Shown here piece by piece: positions 35,595 through 48,223 of a stretch of DNA of 64,000 nucleotides (its first letter is position 1; each line of letters starts with the position of its first letter). The notes below the pieces were generated by a model. The model saw only the letters and a list, made by a program, of their open reading frames with translations. It made no database searches and was not told the origin of the DNA. Source of the stretch: Hygrocybe punicea (lineage: Eukaryota; Basidiomycota; Agaricomycetes; Agaricales; Hygrophoraceae); the NCBI GenBank assembly GCA_963556145.1, contig OY744464.1, forward strand, positions 124,001 through 188,000, in the 5' to 3' direction. The translations under genes were made by a program, and so were the position numbers.

Positions 35595-37536
35595 ATTTAA
35601 ATAACAACTACAAATCATAAACCTACTGGGAAGGAAAAATTCACCCAGACTCCACATGGATTCCTCATGGACTTCAATTAGGTGGAGTCCTGATTCTCCA
35701 TCAAAAGTCCTCCGGAGTTCACTATGTGGACTGGACTTTAGGTCCACATGGACTTTAGGTGGACTTTAGGTGGATGGAAAAATGTCAATTTGGCTGTGAG
35801 TCCACATAAAGTCCACCTTCAGTCCACCTAAAGTCCACTAATAGTCCGGATGCAGTCCACCTATAGTCCACCAAGAGTCCACATGGACTTTAGGTGGATC
35901 CCCAGCTTAGTGACAAGTGCTCGTGGTGTAGTACATATTGTCATTATAAAATCGGTGCCCTTTCATCGGACAATAAGTCCGGCATCCATGGTAGCCTTGG
36001 TGGCCGGCTAGACCACTCATGTGCGTAGCACTGGGACCATCAGCAGCGCCAATGTCAAAAAAGGGCTGGGAGATGTGAGTAGTTTCATCATATGCATCCC
36101 ATATACAGAAACCTTCACGTTGGAGAGCCGAGAGGTGATGGAGGCTAGGACACAAGAAGGAATCGAAGTTTTGTGGAGGACGTGGTCCAGGAATAAATGC
36201 TCCAATGGGCACGGCATTCATCTTGTACCTGGCATCAGGAGCGATATCGTAGATACCCCAAATAGAGATCCAACAATGAGAGAGCTTATTGCAAAAAAGT
36301 TGCGCGCCATCAAGGGAAAACATCAGAGCCATGTCATGGTCACCGATTTGACCCTCCGAGTATGCCTGGAGATACTCAGATCCAGAAAGAAAATCTTCAT
36401 ATTCATCAACTACTCCATTGTTCGCTCGTATCTTGTCGAGGAGTTCACGAGTGTGGGTCGATTGATACCGCATGGCCTCTGCGCTCTTTCTGCTTCGCCA
36501 CATGGCTTGCAGCTGCAGGCCAAGGGGGATGGTGAGGAACATTTTTTGTGGTATTTTTGTCTCTCCATTGCTGGCATTGTATGGGATTAGGTCATAGCGA
36601 AATTCGCCACATTTGGGGCAATGTGTGAGCTCAGCGAAGGGACCTGTATAGCCGATACAGGAATTATCACACATCTCATTTATGAGCGGTAAGATTCCGG
36701 TGAACTCGGTGATTTTGCTCCTGAGATGATCAATAGATAGGAAATCACATTCAGAAAAACGTTTGGAGATGGCCTGACCAACATCTGCATATGTATCTTG
36801 AGAAGCTTTGGTCGTTGCCAGATATATCTTTATTGCGAGCAAGAGATCAGGGTCGTCAGTGTCTGGTGGACCTTCAGGTGGATGTCAGAGTCGATGGATG
36901 GTGTCGTCATCACGACCACCATTGTCAAGAGTTGCCGAATTGATCAGATTGATAAAAGCAAGTGAAATATTGATATCGTTGAGTGTAGCAGGCTGGAAAA
37001 TCAGATCTGGGTTGTCCTGGGGAGGTTGTGGGACATCAATGGGAGGTTGTTGGACGTCAATGGCAGGATCTACCAGACTGCCAGGATCGAATGTGGAGGT
37101 CTGCATCAAAAAATGCTCTCAAATAGAGCAATATGGGTATTTGAGGGAAACTCACTGCTCTTTCCACTGCATCGTCATCACCTACTACAACCATGTCACC
37201 CTCCTGGTCGGCTGGTGGTAAGGCCGGTAATGGATCAACGTAAAGATCATCGAGATGTTCAGGGTGTGCAGCCTCGAGCTGAGGTGGTGGTACGGGTATG
37301 GCATCGGCATAAAAGTTGTCAAAGTCATCTCGCTGTAAGTCCTGCACGTCCTCGTTATCAATGTCAGCTAACCCAGGTCCTGGGTCAACATTTTGCTCAG
37401 CAAGGAAATCATCAAGAGCAGAGCGGATGCGATCTCGACGATGGGATGCATGGGCGAAGTAGGTTCGTCTGGAGACACGTCGGGGGGGCTGACAGTATTG
37501 CAGACAATCACAAACGTAGATATTATCGGCACACAT

Positions 37537-38121
37537 AACTTCACAAAATTAGCTTGATAAACCAATGAACACTTGAATTTACTTAAAGGACATACTTTGA
37601 CTTGAGCAAGATATCAAGGATTGAGGATACCGAGCATCGATAAAGCCATGATCAAAATATTTTATCATATTTAAATGGAAATAAAATAAAATAAAATAAC
37701 TAATTGGATCCTAAAGGATGGGGTTTTCACTGGGGTTGAACGTTGAAGATCGGCCCTTATGCAATAGTTAGACTTTTCGGACTTTTCTGACTTTCCTGAC
37801 TTTTCAACAATGCTTTATCACTTCATATACTTTTGACTTTTCGGATGTACACATAAAGTCAAATAAGTCAAATAAGTCAAAAAGCTTTTTGTGAATTTCC
37901 TGATGACATCTATTACATCAGATTCCGAGAAACCCTTTTCCCAGAGAGCTAGAGCGAGTTCCTTTACTTGAGCTGAGATCTGGCAATTCACCATTACAGC
38001 ACAAGTGACGTTGGAGATGATAGAGGGAGCAGATGATAGCGCACAGATATCAGTGTTTTACAAAACTACCTAATTAGGAACAGCCGAAAGAAAAACAAAT
38101 GGCTTTGTCATTATTTATGGG
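37537..38121. other. AT-rich flank upstream of CACTA copy B
   Basis: No ORF. Contains (AAATA)n near 37680 and repeated CTTTTCGGACTTTTC-like text near 37770-37860. It should contain the promoter and 5' end of copy B, but no CACTA terminus was recognised. Confidence 0.35.
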
Positions 38122-38269
38122 ATCGCCATAGTCTCGTCCCAGACGTTCTTGCCAGTGAGGCCAGGGGATACCGAAGCGAGAGATGTGTGGAAAATTTTAA
38201 ACTCCACTTCGGTATCCCCCGCCTCAGACCTTCGCTGGCAAGAATGTCGGAAATGAGACTAGGATCGCC
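38122..38269. mobile_element. Small palindromic MITE, about 150 bp
   Basis: Arms of about 60-68 bp (38122-38180 and 38202-38269) are inverted and imperfect, sharing TTCTTGCCAG/CTGGCAAGAA, GGGATACCGAAG/CTTCGGTATCCC and AGTCTC/GAGACT. The loop is about 20 nt. No clear target duplication. Confidence 0.7.
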
Positions 38270-38343
38270 GGTAAGCCCAAAGAACTTGAATGCAGATCTG
38301 AATGTAACAATAGGGACATCAGCACCTTAGCTCTTCATAGGTA

Positions 38344-38910
38344 ATGAAGCAACCCAAATCCCAAATTGTACCTTCAAGTTCACTGACCAGTGATCCATCA
38401 GTATGTCGCTTTGTCGTCCCGCTACACCACACAGTTGACCGAGATTTACAGTTATCAGGGGCAAAATTCTCACAACAAAGGTTGCTCTTCCTTGCGCATG
38501 ACCTGCGCACATTCCAGAATTGCTCAGCTGTAGAAATGTGCCTCCAAACATCTATTTCCCGACATCACATCAGACCTCCTTACCTAACTGTGGAAGAAGC
38601 AGCTGCAGCCCTCAATGTACCCTTGCATCAATACCGATCTGTGCATCGGGGGCATACGTGTGACGATTTCTGCCCCATCCTCTTGGGAACATTCCTGGAC
38701 CAGGAGGTTGGTGAGATCGTTTGTCATCGAAAGAAAAGCTATGAGAATTGCCAAGCTGCCCCTGACTTCATGATTTGCACATCACACAACCTGGCGCCCA
38801 TTGTGCAAACTGCGATTGGCCTTGATAGAGGATTTAAGTCATCCGAGGAGTTCAAAGCTGGCTATAAGAAATGGGAAAAAGAACTTGCGAAACTGTCGCT
38901 CAAGAGATGA
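38344..38910 (+). CDS. Hypothetical ORF, 188 codons
   Basis: A single open frame with natural composition (Cys, His and Trp present, no low complexity), containing PYLTVEEAAAALNVP and YKKWEKELAKLSLKR at the C-terminus. The TVEEAAAALNV stretch could form a helix-turn-helix-like segment, but I do not recognise the family. It may be one exon of a longer gene. Confidence 0.4.
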   Translation: MKQPKSQIVPSSSLTSDPSVCRFVVPLHHTVDRDLQLSGAKFSQQRLLFLAHDLRTFQNCSAVEMCLQTSISRHHIRPPYLTVEEAAAALNVPLHQYRSVHRGHTCDDFCPILLGTFLDQEVGEIVCHRKKSYENCQAAPDFMICTSHNLAPIVQTAIGLDRGFKSSEEFKAGYKKWEKELAKLSLKR

Positions 38911-39633
38911 GATTCCATGTCGAGTTGGACACTCATCACAGCCATTTCGGGAGATGTTGAACCCCTCATACATATGCTCCTTGCATAGTACTACGAGCCT
39001 TTGTCTTGAAACAAGCCAGGACAACATTGCTACACTCTATTATTAATAAAATTAAATGCAAAATAGCTCATTTAGCTTTTGGTTGAAGGGCTAAAATTCT
39101 GAAATCCCCACTGTGTGTTGTCTCCAACATTGCCTGTGGCATTTTGACCTTCTGAACTATGCCCTGGCCAGTGCACATCGTTGAGAAATTTGATACCGTC
39201 ACACCACTTGGCGAGGTCAATGAGACCGAATACTGTACTGTTTCGATTGGAGCTTCATGAGATCCCAGCGTGACATGTGACCTGGTATGGAAACCGAGAG
39301 TGATCAGCCTCAAATCCAGATCTTTGATTCTCCGAAGCTGACTAATGACACCCGACCCCCCGAGAACCATAGCAAGTATATTAGGTAATTGTCTATTACA
39401 ATCCATAGACAAGCAAATGGTGTGATTAATTTAAGTGACGAGTATACATAGGTACAGGAATGACTATAGGCAAGTGTAGGAGGGGGTTAGAAGCATGGGA
39501 GGCGCCCGTCTGCTTGCGTGAGGCAGAAAGGGTAGCTGGAACAGTGAGCAAATGCAGAAGGAGAGTAACACCGACGCTATCCAGCCACTCCACTCTCGCC
39601 ACCACACATCGGCTGTCGTGGCCATCGTTGTCA

Positions 39634-39675
<42 letters not shown>

Positions 39676-40320
39676 ATGTTGATGTCCTCATGTGCTGCTG
39701 CCTCCGCTGTACCTGCTGCCACTGTCGTCCACCACCACAGCCACCATCCGCCATCTTCTTCATTCGCCGCCACCGCCCATCGCTGCCTCCGTCGTCTTTG
39801 TCGTCTTTGTCGGTTGTCGGTCAGTAGCGAAACCCACAGGGTGTGTGGGTGCACGCACCTGGTTGTCATTCCATATTCGTGCCTTCGGGCCATGGTTTTC
39901 GTCGTAGACATGGGCCAATCAGTTAGGTGTCATCGGCATTATCGTCAGAGCAGGGTGTGAGGAAAGGCAGGGGGATCTGCTCCGCCATCTGCTCCTCGAC
40001 CCGCTCATGTCGGACTTCCTCCTCGTTGGTTGTGCTGTCAATGCTGACCGAACGTTCGCGCGATCGCAGATCAGCCGTCCTGGGTTCGTTTCAGTAAGTG
40101 CATCAATTGTAATTACCTGAGTTCCTTCCATCCCCTGGCGAAACCCGCAGTATCACGGGTAAGGGTAGCGGTTGGGGCGCAAGGGTGTAGGGCAGTGCGA
40201 GAGGTGCAGCGAGATCACGGAATGGCACGGGATGTGTAGGGTCGGCGCAGACGACGGGGAGCATGAACTCGGCGGTGCACTGGCAGGAAACGAGACCGGC
40301 AGGTCATGCGTGATGAAGCC
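38911..40320. other. Non-coding stretch with microsatellites
   Basis: (GTCGTT)n repeats near 39620-39680 create false ORFs on both strands. Nothing else was recognised. Confidence 0.5.
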
Positions 40321-42185
40321 ATGCCTGCACAAAAAAATCAACACAAGCCTCGTCGTCAGTTACTCCCAAAAGATCCCACCTGAAGTAATCTGAAGTCTTT
40401 CATATCTTTGCAGCGCCTGACGAGAACATCCGAGCACCAATGGAGCTATATTTTCAACTCGGTTTATCGGATGTGAAGCTTGTAGAACATCTCAAAGACC
40501 ACTATGATATTAATCAATATGGGCTAAGGTTTGAATCCTTGACTCGGATTGCAAACTAATATGATGCACTTAATTCACTTTTCTGTTCTGACAGTGTAAT
40601 AACTATTCGACGACTCAGAAAACAGTGGGGCCTCCAGTCCACACGCCAGCAAAAGCACACAGCCGAAACGATTTTCGAAACAGTCAGAGATATCCGGCAG
40701 CGATTTCCTTTTCATGGTGCCGAATCCATCCGCAAAAGTTTGAGGGAACTTCACAAAGATCGTGTTCCCAGGTGTGTCGTCATTCCTATCAGAACACTTT
40801 ATCTGTTAATAAAATGAAACTCAGGGAGGTGATCAGAGAACTTCTAAAAGCAGTGGAGCCTAAGGAGGTTGAGAATCGTCTTCATCGCCATCTGAAATGA
40901 AGACGATTTTGGGCCGCCGGGGTCAATGATGTATGGCCTCAAGATCAGCACGATAAGTGGGGACGTTTTGGTCTCTGGTTACATGCAGGGTTGGAAGCGT
41001 TCTCAGGCGAGATAAACTGGATCAAAATATGGTGGACCAACAAGAATCCAACACTTATCACAAGCTATTACCTGGAGACCTGTTGGAGAATTGGTGGTGG
41101 GTGATTCTTTTCTACGTTTCTGAGTCAATTTGACTTCTGGTTACCTGTAAGGTGTACCTGTCATAACACAGAGTGATCCTGGGCTTGAGAATACTGGTAC
41201 CGCCAATTCACACACTATGATCCGCCACCGGCTCGATCCCAGTCTTGCTGACACACTACAGCACCGCTATGCAAAGGGTCACAATAACATTTTATCAGAA
41301 ATCAAGTGGTCTGTGTTCCGCCGTGATTTCTCTCCTGGCTTTGAAGACATCCTCGAAGAAGGGGTTCACAATGGGTGGTACGACGTGAATGATGTTCTTG
41401 AAAAGTAATCTATTATTGCCTTCAGATATTGTCTATTCTGACTATTTCTACTGTCATGTAGCCTAGTCTTCCGTTGGCTTGCAATTCCTTGGCTTCAAGC
41501 TGAGATCAACGATTGGGTTAGCTTCAAGAATAGAACGGCTCCTCATGCCGACAAAAACAAGATCCTACCCCACGGCATTCCATCCCTTATCAGGGCCAAA
41601 CCACATCAATTCGATGCGCTTGATTTCAAAGTATTGTACCGCAATTATTCCATTGATACCTGTTTTCACACAGTGAAATAGATACCTGTGCCGCCCGAGC
41701 TATTCGATGAGGCCGAATCCCTCTATGCACCTCCTGACCATCCAGTTTTCGAGCTGGTGCCTCCCCTGTTTCATGAGCGTGCCAGTAAATTGTATGCGGC
41801 GATTGGCGATCCTGTGGTATCTTCGAAGTCATTTTGGGCAACGTATCACCAACTACTGCAAGCCTTCCACGAGAATGGAGAAGCGGCCGAACTTGGTCCT
41901 GTCCTAACTGCTCACCTCGAAACCGTGAGTCATCTTGAGCAGGAAAAGATGGAGCTTTTACCGAACATGAAGCCATTCCGCAATGGTGGCAATGTAGTTG
42001 GACCAAAAAGACATAAGTACATCGGTGGCTTGGTCAGTCTGCCCACTCAAGGTCTTCGGCTTCATGGTGCTCGGATCTTGTCAGATGAACAAGAGGAGTC
42101 GGAATTGGATGGAGAAGTTGAACCCGAATATGCTCATTTTACCACTGATGAAGACGACGACGAAGGTGATGATGGTGATACATAG
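40321..42185 (+). pseudogene. Integrase-core (DDE, rve-like) gene with one in-frame TGA
   Basis: Seven exons join in phase: 40321-40354, 40414-40528, 40595-40771, 40825-41096, 41152-41404, 41462-41630 and 41682-42185, giving 508 codons. An N-terminal helix-turn-helix-like region (ITIRRLRKQWGL) is followed by the catalytic core: D149 in QDQHDKW, D208 in TQSDPG and E249 in ILSEIKW, then FRWLAIPWLQ and LPHGIPS. The C-terminal tail is acidic. One TGA at 40898-40900 (codon 134, between RHLK and RRFW) breaks the frame just before the core; everything else is intact. The family is widespread in agaricomycetes and thought to derive from transposase or integrase. A CGA-to-TGA change is a likely cause. 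Confidence 0.8.
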
Positions 42186-42369
42186 TTCAGTTCATGTGAT
42201 ATATATCTTGATAACATGTGGCCTCGTCAATGGCAGACAATGAGGAAAATTCAAAATTAAACTGACAAGATGACAATTTGACATCACACAAAATTTCCAA
42301 ATAAACCGACAAGATGACAATTTGATTATTACAACACAAAAAAAGGAATCTATCATAGGCCGGCTCCTG

Positions 42370-45048
42370 TTACTGTCGGCCAATGTTGCTGCTTTGTGTA
42401 GAGAATTGCATTGGAATTGTACCATCAATTTGATGAGTTTCCGTCACATTCTCGAAGAGTGGTGTTCTGTGACTAGCTTGAGAGGCGGCTGACGGAAGAG
42501 CTCTGCTAGACGAGGCTGAAAGAGTGGAGAGGCAAAAAAATGCACAGAACACATTGCAGGTATGTTCAATGGTGAACCTGTCATGCGTGGATGCAAGATT
42601 TCCGTCAGCAAAGTTCTGCCCGGTCTCACTGTACAGTTGAAAAACAGTCATTAAGTTGCACAAATAAGAAGTGCTGTCGAGCACCTACGCTGCAGTAATG
42701 ATTTGTGGATCAGTGAGCAGATGTTTTCCACCTGAAGGTCATGCAATTGTGAGGGGAAATCTCCGAAGAGCATACACGCACGTACCCTGAAAATCTCCCA
42801 CAAATGCCAAGCTCTTCGTTTTCGAGTACTGTACGTGTTGACAAAATGCCATGAACTCAGCTCTATGCGCAATATTCTTGTCGCCATGGAAGAACGGTTC
42901 AGCCAAGCCATTTCCGATGTATTTGACAAATTTGCCATCAACCGCTTCATCAATCATCTCCTCAATCATGTAGATATCGCGGTTGCCAGCATCAACAACA
43001 GCAAGGGCTGTTTTGACGAACCGCATGTCCAGAATCTCGAATGGGGGTTTGCCAAGCAATTGACACTGTTCATCGATGAAATCATACACCAAATCCATCA
43101 ATGCTGAAGCCCAGCGCAGACAGTTGATCTCGGAGCTAAGTTTGGTTATTTGCGTTGCGTTATCGAAGGTGAGATGGATTCCTGATGCTTTACATCGATA
43201 CCAGCACTGCTTGATGCATATCTGGGCTGAGGGTCCCAAACGGAAACTGTTGGTATGGCCAAATGTCGCTTTCTTGAAGCCACCGTATTTTGCTGATGCA
43301 TTTGGGTTGAAAATCAACATAACGTGGACAGGATTCTTGCAGTCTTCGATGGCATGGAATGGCCGTGCATCAGAGACTAGATTGGTGAATGAGATAGCCG
43401 AGGTCAGGTACATTGTGCACGAAATGGAGATGGTATTCACTGCAGTAACTTAGAGCATGGAAAGGAAACATATATTTGAAGACATACTGAGTGATTTCAC
43501 GACTTTTTTGGATGGAGCTTTTTGAGCTTGGAGTGCTCGTCGGACTGCACTGGCACTTGGTGAGTTTGGTGCTATAGCTGGCCGCTTACAACTGACACCA
43601 GTCAATGATGTGCCAGTGGGACTCTTCGGCTATCGCAAACTTGACATTAGAGACTTCTAAGTCTATTGGCGCTGAAATATCTCACTGAAAGTTGTCGCTT
43701 TCGAAGGCCAGACGGCTTAGAATGTTGATTTCCATCATCCTGTCCTTGGTCGTGTGGGCATAATGCTGACTGATGGTTGCTACCCAGGGGGGTGGAAGGA
43801 ATGTGATGCTATGCCAGCAGTTGATGTATTTAGTTATTGCCCATTGTCACATAAGATTTACAGAACAAACCTGAGTTGCCACGTCACGGTCAACTGTCTC
43901 AAGTTCCTCGAGACACAATAAAATTTCTTGGTATTTCTCATGCTCCAGCTCAAGATATACTTCGACGCCTTTTCCAGCATGAAATTGAACATGCCTCGCC
44001 TTTCCTTTTGCTATGAAGAACTTCTGCGCGATCGCATCAACATCTGGGACCCCCAGAAGTGGTATCATCTCGACCCAATCCTTGCTGCGAAGTCGGACAT
44101 CATCTATGGAGATAACAACATCCTTTGACCACTTCAGGAAGAGAGGACGAAGTGTCAGGAATGTGACATTCTTGAGGTCGTGAACTCCAATATGAACGGG
44201 GACATTGTTGATAGTTTCAGAAATGTTCTATGCAAACCGTTAGCAGAATAAGGACAAAACAAAACTGGACAGACTTGCGGATACTATGGATGGATTTTTA
44301 TAACCAGGCTTCAGTAACATCATCGTTGCTTTGACAATTACTAGCTCATGGTTGTTGGATGCATAGGCACGTTTTGCAAAATAGTCCCGCATCTCGTCAT
44401 ACTTTTGGTGGGCTTCTTGGTATCCTGGGCATGCCGAACCTTGGACAAAAAAATCCGGTATATTCATGCTTGGTGCAAGTTGACCTGGCATGAATATTAT
44501 TGGGCCACTGGTCGGCTGTTGCCCATTGTTCCGTTTAGGCCAAGGCTGTCGCAGTATGGTATTATTTTGCTCCTGGTCAGCAAAAGCGGCCGGTACTGGT
44601 GGGGGAAGCATCTGACGGTTAGGTAATTGACGGTTTTGTCCAATTGCTGGGGTCGGCCCAATGCGTGTAGGATGGGAGGTTCCTATAAATAAGAGTTGAG
44701 AATGGCACACTTGGATATATGGACTGAGAACCTTCTCGTTGTGCTGCAGCGACATCTTTATGTATTTTACTGTGTTTTGCGCTGTCACTGGTATCTGAGT
44801 GTACCTTCAGTTATTATTAATCTGAACATGTAGGTTGCTTGTAACGTACCTTGTGCACGTCGAAGTGACTCAGTTTTCTGAACATGGTAGCGGTGACAAC
44901 CACTACAAAGGTGTTTACCCGGCCTACTGGGAATTTTGTCATGCATGTAGAATAGTTGTGTGCCTCCTGGAAAAGAAAGCTTGCACCGCTGGCATACAAC
45001 CGGTTCATCACCTCCAGTGGTGAAATTGGCCACTTGGTTGGTTGACAT
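42370..45048 (-). CDS. Alpha-kinase (MHCK/EF2-type) family protein
   Basis: Starts MSTNQVANF at 45048. An N-terminal zinc-finger-like motif has C19-x2-C22 and C48-x2-C51. A Pro/Gln-rich linker follows, then the main catalytic exon 42739-43440 with NCLRWASALMD, DIYMIEE, GKFVKYIGNG, QHVQYSKT and FVGDFQG. A short exon adds GKHLLTDPQI, and the last exon (ending at 42370) gives QNFADGNLA and HTCNVFCAFF, the usual zinc-binding C-terminus. Alpha-kinases phosphorylate Ser/Thr using an atypical fold; this subfamily is expanded in agaricomycetes. About eight introns are inferred; one may use a GC donor near 44265, and the first intron has two possible acceptors. No break is seen in the catalytic region. 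Confidence 0.75.
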
Positions 45049-45592
45049 CTTTGCGTGCTGAGGAAAAGCTTAAAATTTTGATTCTTCTTCCTACACTCGG
45101 AGTTTGTATACTATGAACAACAATATTGCTTCAGCACTGTACGGGGTCATTGCTGGCGGCTGAGGGATAATGGCTCGGCATCCCCTCGATTTGGACCTGC
45201 CAACATCAGCAAAACAGCTGTCAACGATACAGGTCTGCCACGTGCTGTGCAGACGTCTATAGAGTCATAGTGTCATAGAGTACTTCTTTGTATGTCTAAA
45301 TCTATATAGTGCCCCGCAACATCTATGCAAGTCTATGCAGTCCGCTGTCTCACCTGTATAGACCTGTATAGACCTGTCACCTATCTGTATAGCACTACAT
45401 AACTGCATCCAGAATGCAACAACACCACTTATTTTATATTTTATATTCCAATATTTTCATCATCATATAAAAGAAAAGCAAAAACAATTATATTGATCTA
45501 GGATAAACACCTACATGATCACGATGGCGTGGGTTAGTATATAATAATTAAAACTCTCCCGTCATCATTTCCATCTTGTCAATCTCCATCGT

Positions 45593-45660
45593 CGGCATCG
45601 TCATTGTCGTCGTCGTCGTCGTCATCGTCGTCCTTCGTCGTCGTCGTCATCTCCGTCTGT
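45593..45660. repeat. GTC trinucleotide microsatellite
   Basis: (GTCGTC)n with minor interruptions; it yields poly-Val or poly-Asp ORFs that I do not accept as genes. Confidence 0.85.
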
Positions 45661-46419
45661 CGTCCTCACCATGGTTGTCCCATTCCATTCCTGTCCCCAT
45701 CGTGTTCGCCGTCTTCGTCATTCCTGTCGTCTTCGTGATCTCTGTCTTCCTCATCCCCATTCCCGTCCTTGCGGTTACAGTTGCGGACCCATTGTTTGCC
45801 TCCTCGGTGCTGGCCGGCAAGGGCAGCAGGATGTGCCAGTAGTCAGTAGATGATATTATATGAATGTAAAAAAACTCACAGTAGCATGGGTGGTTCACCC
45901 ATGCCCGCTGCGACTCTCGTCGACTTGCGCCGTTGTCCTTCATCGTCGGGCCCGTCTTGGTCGTTGCGCTGCACTAGATTGAGCCAGCATGGGCTGGCGG
46001 GCATTTGGATGCGCAGCGTTGTTGGTTGGCAGGGCGCCGGCACTGTGAAACAACATGTGTAAGTAAAAACAGAAGTAAAAACTAAAAATAAAACCATCTT
46101 TGCAGCAGGTGGTGCACCAACCACCGAGTTCGATGCCAGCAGGCGAAATTGTTCGCGTTTTGCTGCTGATCTGTATGGAAACAGGGTGACCGCCCTCTCG
46201 GCCTACAATCAACAGCAAAATATCAGTGTGTCGTTGCAAGAGAATGAGGAGGCAGACTTACCCATGAGATAAGTTGCTGCCTTTGCTCAGCCGTTCGAGT
46301 ATCCCTTGAACGCTCCGTTGGGAGCGCATGGAGGACCTTGCCATTCTTGTCGGGGATGCCGTGGCCAAGAAGGGCCTCACGGCGCCAAGTCGACTGCTTG
46401 CTTTGAGATTTTTAACACC

Positions 46420-47733
46420 GGGCCTTGGCCCTCTATGCGCCCAGCGTGCACCGGGAATTAAACTACATGCAAGTGCGGGTGAGCTTGATGGAAAGCATAG
46501 ATGTCACTCGATTGAGAAAAACGCACCTGTCCCATTCATTTCGGTCAGCGCTGAAGGCCTGCAGGCGCTGCTGCAGGGTGACTACATTTCCCGAGATCGG
46601 GAGCTTGAAGTCACTGCGTCCGGGTCCAGATCGTCAAAGTCCAGACTAGCCATGGCCTCCGCCAACTTGACTGTGCTCTCCAGTGCCATCATCCCCCGAC
46701 TCATGGTATTGTCGTCGTCGTCGGGGTACTGCGACTTGTCGTCGTCATCATCGCGATCGAACGAGTAGCCCATGTACGAGTTGCGTCCGAGCGGGTCGTC
46801 CTCGATGATAGCGGGGCCGCGGGGCTTCTCAGCCACCAGCCCCACATTTTGTTTCTGCCTCGCTTGGGCGCTAAAGTCCGAGAACCGATCCAGAACGTCC
46901 CGCATCTCTTTGTCATCATGCACACTCCCGCCATCGCCATCGCCATCCTCCTCGTGCAATCCACGGGACCTCCAAACATGGGGGCGGCTATTGTCACTCT
47001 GTGGCACACTCAAGGTATGTTCTCCAGCACTGTCGGTATGGTACAGGTCTTGATACCGCTTCATGTGCAGGCGCGCTTCGAGGTCTTCGGGGCTCACACC
47101 AACACTCTGCTGGTGTAGCGGAAAAGAAGACAACACCGCGGGGGCAAGGAGCGGACGTGTTGGGAAGGGTAATTCGTGGCCCCGTAAACTGGGGGCTCTA
47201 GACACGGTTGTAGTGGAGGGCGGCAAGGGATCATTTTTTTGAATTAGGGGTAGGGACGGCTTCCTGGTAGGTGTGAGAAGGAATGGCGAGGCGATATTTA
47301 GCTGACGGGAGGGAAACGATGGCGGGCGTCTTTGTGATAGGGTGGTGGGCAAGTGCGTCCTCAGCGGGCTGGAACGTGACTGCGGCGATGCAGTTCTCAA
47401 CGGTCTGGTAAACAATCCCGGTTCAAGATTTCTGGTCGGGCTGCTCTGGTTCGACAGCGGCGAGCGGCCTCGAGAAGGCTCCCTCGGTGTAAGTGGGGGC
47501 GGAAGGGGACCACTCGGGGGCGGACTGGGTGGAGGGAGATCATAGTACCCGAGAACAGACAGCCCGGGAGATGGGACTAGATAATCGGACGATGGGATGA
47601 TCGTCCATGACGGCGATGGCGAGCGGTTCTGGGGAGCTGTGATGGCGGGTGCGATGGAAAGCGGATACGGGACGCGTCGCTGTGGAGATGGCGGCCGAGT
47701 CAGGGGGAGAGAGATTGTGGGCTTGGTGCCCAC
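46420..47733 (-). CDS. Pro/Ser-rich, acidic-tailed hypothetical protein
   Basis: The main open frame starts at 47733 (MGTKPTISL); upstream coding is possible. It is strongly Pro/Ser/Arg-rich for about 200 residues, then has a shorter ordered part (SPEDLEARLHMKRYQDLY), a charged RDVLDRFSDF segment and a DRDDDDDKSQYPDDDD run. The ORF's apparent end is better read as an intron of 44 nt joining DDLDPDA to QRLQAFSADRNEWDR, which extends a coiled coil. It resembles a disordered regulatory or scaffold protein; no domain is recognised. It is the only gene in the transposon-like unit 45200-48208, so it may be captured cargo. Confidence 0.5.
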
Positions 47734-48223
47734 GCTCTCGGAGGTAGATGCCGTGTGGATTTCGCTGTGTCCGCTCGATGAGCCACTGGGGCAGGCACAG
47801 GCAGAGAAGCTTTGCTGCTGTCAATGCTGGTGACTGTCGTCAAGGGTGGCTGTCGAGTGGGGAGTCAGCACTAGTCAGCCCTTGAAAGCGAGTAGGAAAA
47901 TGAACTGTACCAAACACGGACAAATGCTGGACTTGAGAATAATTTCACCAACAAGATTTACTTAGTTGCGGCTATATAGTACGAAATACCTAGTGACTGT
48001 GTAGGACTAGGTAGGACTGCAAAACCCCCAAAGTACCTGTGTAGAAGGAGAGGTTGTCTATCCTCTGCTACATAGAGTGACAGGCATTCTATCCAGATCT
48101 ATACAACACTATACAAATCAGGGTTGTCTATAAGCATCTATGGATTACTATAGTTTTGACAGGTATCTATATCACTCTATACCAAAATGACTGTTTTGCT
48201 GATGAATGCTCGATTTGGACCTG

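Larger units (their letters stand above)
45200..48208. mobile_element. 3.0 kb transposon-like unit carrying a Pro/Ser-rich gene
   Basis: Inverted CATCAGCAAAACAG (45204-45217) and CTGTTTTGCTGATG (48191-48204) sit near both ends, with identical direct 15-mers CTCGATTTGGACCTG immediately outside (45185-45199, 48209-48223). Inside each end are clusters of CTATA/TATAG-containing short repeats such as TATAGACCTGT. No transposase is recognised. The 15-bp direct repeats are longer than usual duplications, so the class is uncertain. Confidence 0.55.

Noticed and set aside
39426..39960. Opposed ORFs near the GTCGTT repeat
   Set aside because: Microsatellite-driven poly-Val, poly-Asp or poly-Thr text on both strands.
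44683..44710. A 28-nt intron in the alpha-kinase gene
   Set aside because: Too short for splicing; a 78- or 167-nt first intron explains the frame instead.
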